Shown: positions 62,621 through 64,000 of the stretch, in pieces
Position numbering within the stretch: the stretch's first letter is position 1
How the letters are laid out: each line of letters begins with the position of its first letter
Assembly (NCBI RefSeq): GCF_003086295.3
Contig: NC_092040.1
Location: forward strand, 57,515,559 to 57,579,558
Length of the DNA: 64,000 nucleotides
DNA from: Arachis hypogaea
Taxonomy: Eukaryota > Streptophyta > Magnoliopsida > Fabales > Fabaceae
Direction: 5' to 3'
Position numbers and translations under genes: made by a program
The notes under the pieces: generated by a model
Seen by the model: only the letters and a program-made list of their open reading frames with translations
Told to the model about the DNA's origin: nothing
Database searches by the model: none

Positions 62621-64000
62621 TGATGTGTGGAAAACGATCCAACACAAAACTCACCGGCAAGTGTACCGGGTCGCATCAAGTAATAATAACTCACATGAGT
62701 GAGGTCGATCCCACAGGGATTGAAGGATTGAGCAATTTTAGTTTAGTGGGTGATTTAGTCAAGCGAATCAAGTATTGGTTGAGTGATTTGTGTTTAACAG
62801 GAAGTAAATGACAGTAAATGTAAAGGGAGAAGGGAAAAGTGCAGTAAATTAAAGAACAGGAAAATAAATTTGCAGAATCTTAAAGAACAAGAAAGTAAAT
62901 GACTGAAACTTAAAGTGCAAGAAATGTAAATTGCAGTAGCTTAAATGGCAAGAAAGATAAATTGCTAGAATGTAAAAGGGGTTTGAGGATTGGGATTGCA
63001 GAATCTAAACAAAGAGAAAGTAAATTGCAACAATTGATTGAACAGAAATTGAATCAGAAGCAAATAGCATTCAAACAGAAAGAAAATAAAATGCAGCAAA
63101 GGTTCACAGAAGAACCAAAAGTAAAATTGGGTCTCAGGTCTCAAGAGACTAGGTAGCAGAGCCTAGATCTCTATTTGCCTTCCTAGATCCAAGTTAACAA
63201 AGCAATTGACAAGAATTAGAAGAGAAAGCAGTAAAGAAAATGTAAATGGATTCAATTATGCAGAAGGAGAATTGAAGAGAATTTGAATGGGAATTGAGAC
63301 AGAATTTCCTCAATTTCTCACACCCAAAACTCAGAAACAGAAGAGTAGAATTGCCCGAGTAAGAATGAGGAAGGAGATCAGTCAATTCTCCCTTGATCCT
63401 CTTAGCTCTCGGTCAAGTCTCTCAAGAACAATTGCCAAAGCTCAAAGGAAAGGTGAAAGTCAAAGTAAAATTCAAAAGTAAAGGTAAAAGTGGTAAAAGG
63501 TAAAGGTCCTAATTACATCAAACTAACTCCTATTTATACACTTTCTATTCTTGGATTTTGAGATTTGGATGGGCTTTTGAATTGGTGAAGAAATGAATTC
63601 AAATGGATTTTTAATTTGAATTTTTGGCCCATGAAAAATCACTCCCAGGAGGCTGCCCTGCCCTTGTGGAGGGCAGGGCAGAAAATTGGTGCATGGTGCG
63701 GACATTTGGTGCGGCGTGGTGCGAGCTTGGCGCGGCATGGTGCGTGAGATGCTGCTTCTTGGTGCGCAAGGTGCTGCCCTGCCCGCGCCAAGGGCAGGGC
63801 AGGAAAGGTTGGTGCGCCAGAACGTGCCATGGTGCTGCCAGGATCAGGAATTGGTGCGCCAGAATCAAAAATTGGTGCGCCAGAATTGAGCTTGGTGCAT
63901 AGGATGCTGCCCTGCCCTCGCGGAGGGCAGGGCAGGGCAGGAAATTTTGGTGCTGCCAGATGCTGCCAGGGACGAGAGTTGATGCGCCAGATGCTGCCAG
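62621..64000 (-). repeat. 5' LTR of C1, truncated by window edge
   Basis: Near-identical to 53579-54957. Visible differences: A/G near 62936, T/A near 63870 and an extra 5-bp unit in the third palindrome near 63930. U5 hairpin at 62690-62703. The LTR should extend about 780 bases past the window. Confidence 0.93.

Larger units (their letters stand above)
53579..64000 (-). mobile_element. C1: very young RT-less Athila-type element (right LTR runs off window)
   Basis: Minus strand: 5' LTR (from beyond 64000 to 62621), primer site, short leader, gag-protease-integrase-end module, double hairpin, ORF3, 3' UTR, hairpin with tract, and 3' LTR (55733-53579). The left target duplication should be ATACT (53574-53578). 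Over the 1380 bp comparable, the LTRs differ by about two substitutions and one 5-bp GGGCA-type unit, so this is the youngest insertion in the window. RT, RNase H and integrase core are absent and the ORFs carry a stop and a frameshift. Confidence 0.92.

Overview
This window is plant nuclear intergenic DNA built almost entirely from nested LTR retrotransposons. I found no host gene, tRNA gene, rRNA or CRISPR array. The legume-style Athila and Tat proteins, tRNA-Asp primer sites and LTRs full of GGCGTTTAACGCC palindromes suggest a legume, most likely peanut (Arachis). That assignment is from memory, not from a search.

Layout, using working names. A1 (1-5467, minus) is the 5' part of an Athila-like Ty3/gypsy element with gag, protease and the start of RT. 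It sits inside T1 (5468 to about 9260, minus), a Tat-lineage element with gag and protease, a 108-bp tandem hairpin repeat and an antisense ORF. T1 interrupts H0 (9277-10919 and 21127 to about 21224, plus), the only integrase-bearing Athila remnant here. E1 (10920-21126, plus) is complete, with target duplication ATGAA. B1 (about 21480-32066, minus) has its gag start split by solo LTR S1 (24974-30083, duplication CACCT), which itself holds solo LTR S2 (25412-27043, duplication CCCTA). E3 (32067-51567, plus) has its gag split by E2 (35131-44543, minus, duplication AGGAG). From 51568 to 53573 lie LTR scraps and a proline-rich ORF. C1 (53579 to beyond 64000, minus) is a very young insertion.

E1, E2, B1, E3 and C1 share one unusual plan: LTR, tRNA-Asp PBS, leader, gag-protease, a spacer, a third ORF (ORF3, with an EFYAN motif), a long 3' UTR and the second LTR. 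None of them encodes RT, RNase H or catalytic integrase. In B1, E3 and C1 the protease is followed by a short domain resembling the C-terminal module of integrase, so the catalytic part of pol looks excised with its end kept. They must be mobilised in trans.

The strongest new signal is a set of small RNA hairpins kept across these otherwise divergent families: a U5 hairpin, a double hairpin just after the pol/protease ORF, and a hairpin next to a degenerate polypurine tract. Several show paired (compensatory) base changes. In addition, most LTR families carry their own array of long palindromes, different in sequence but alike in design.
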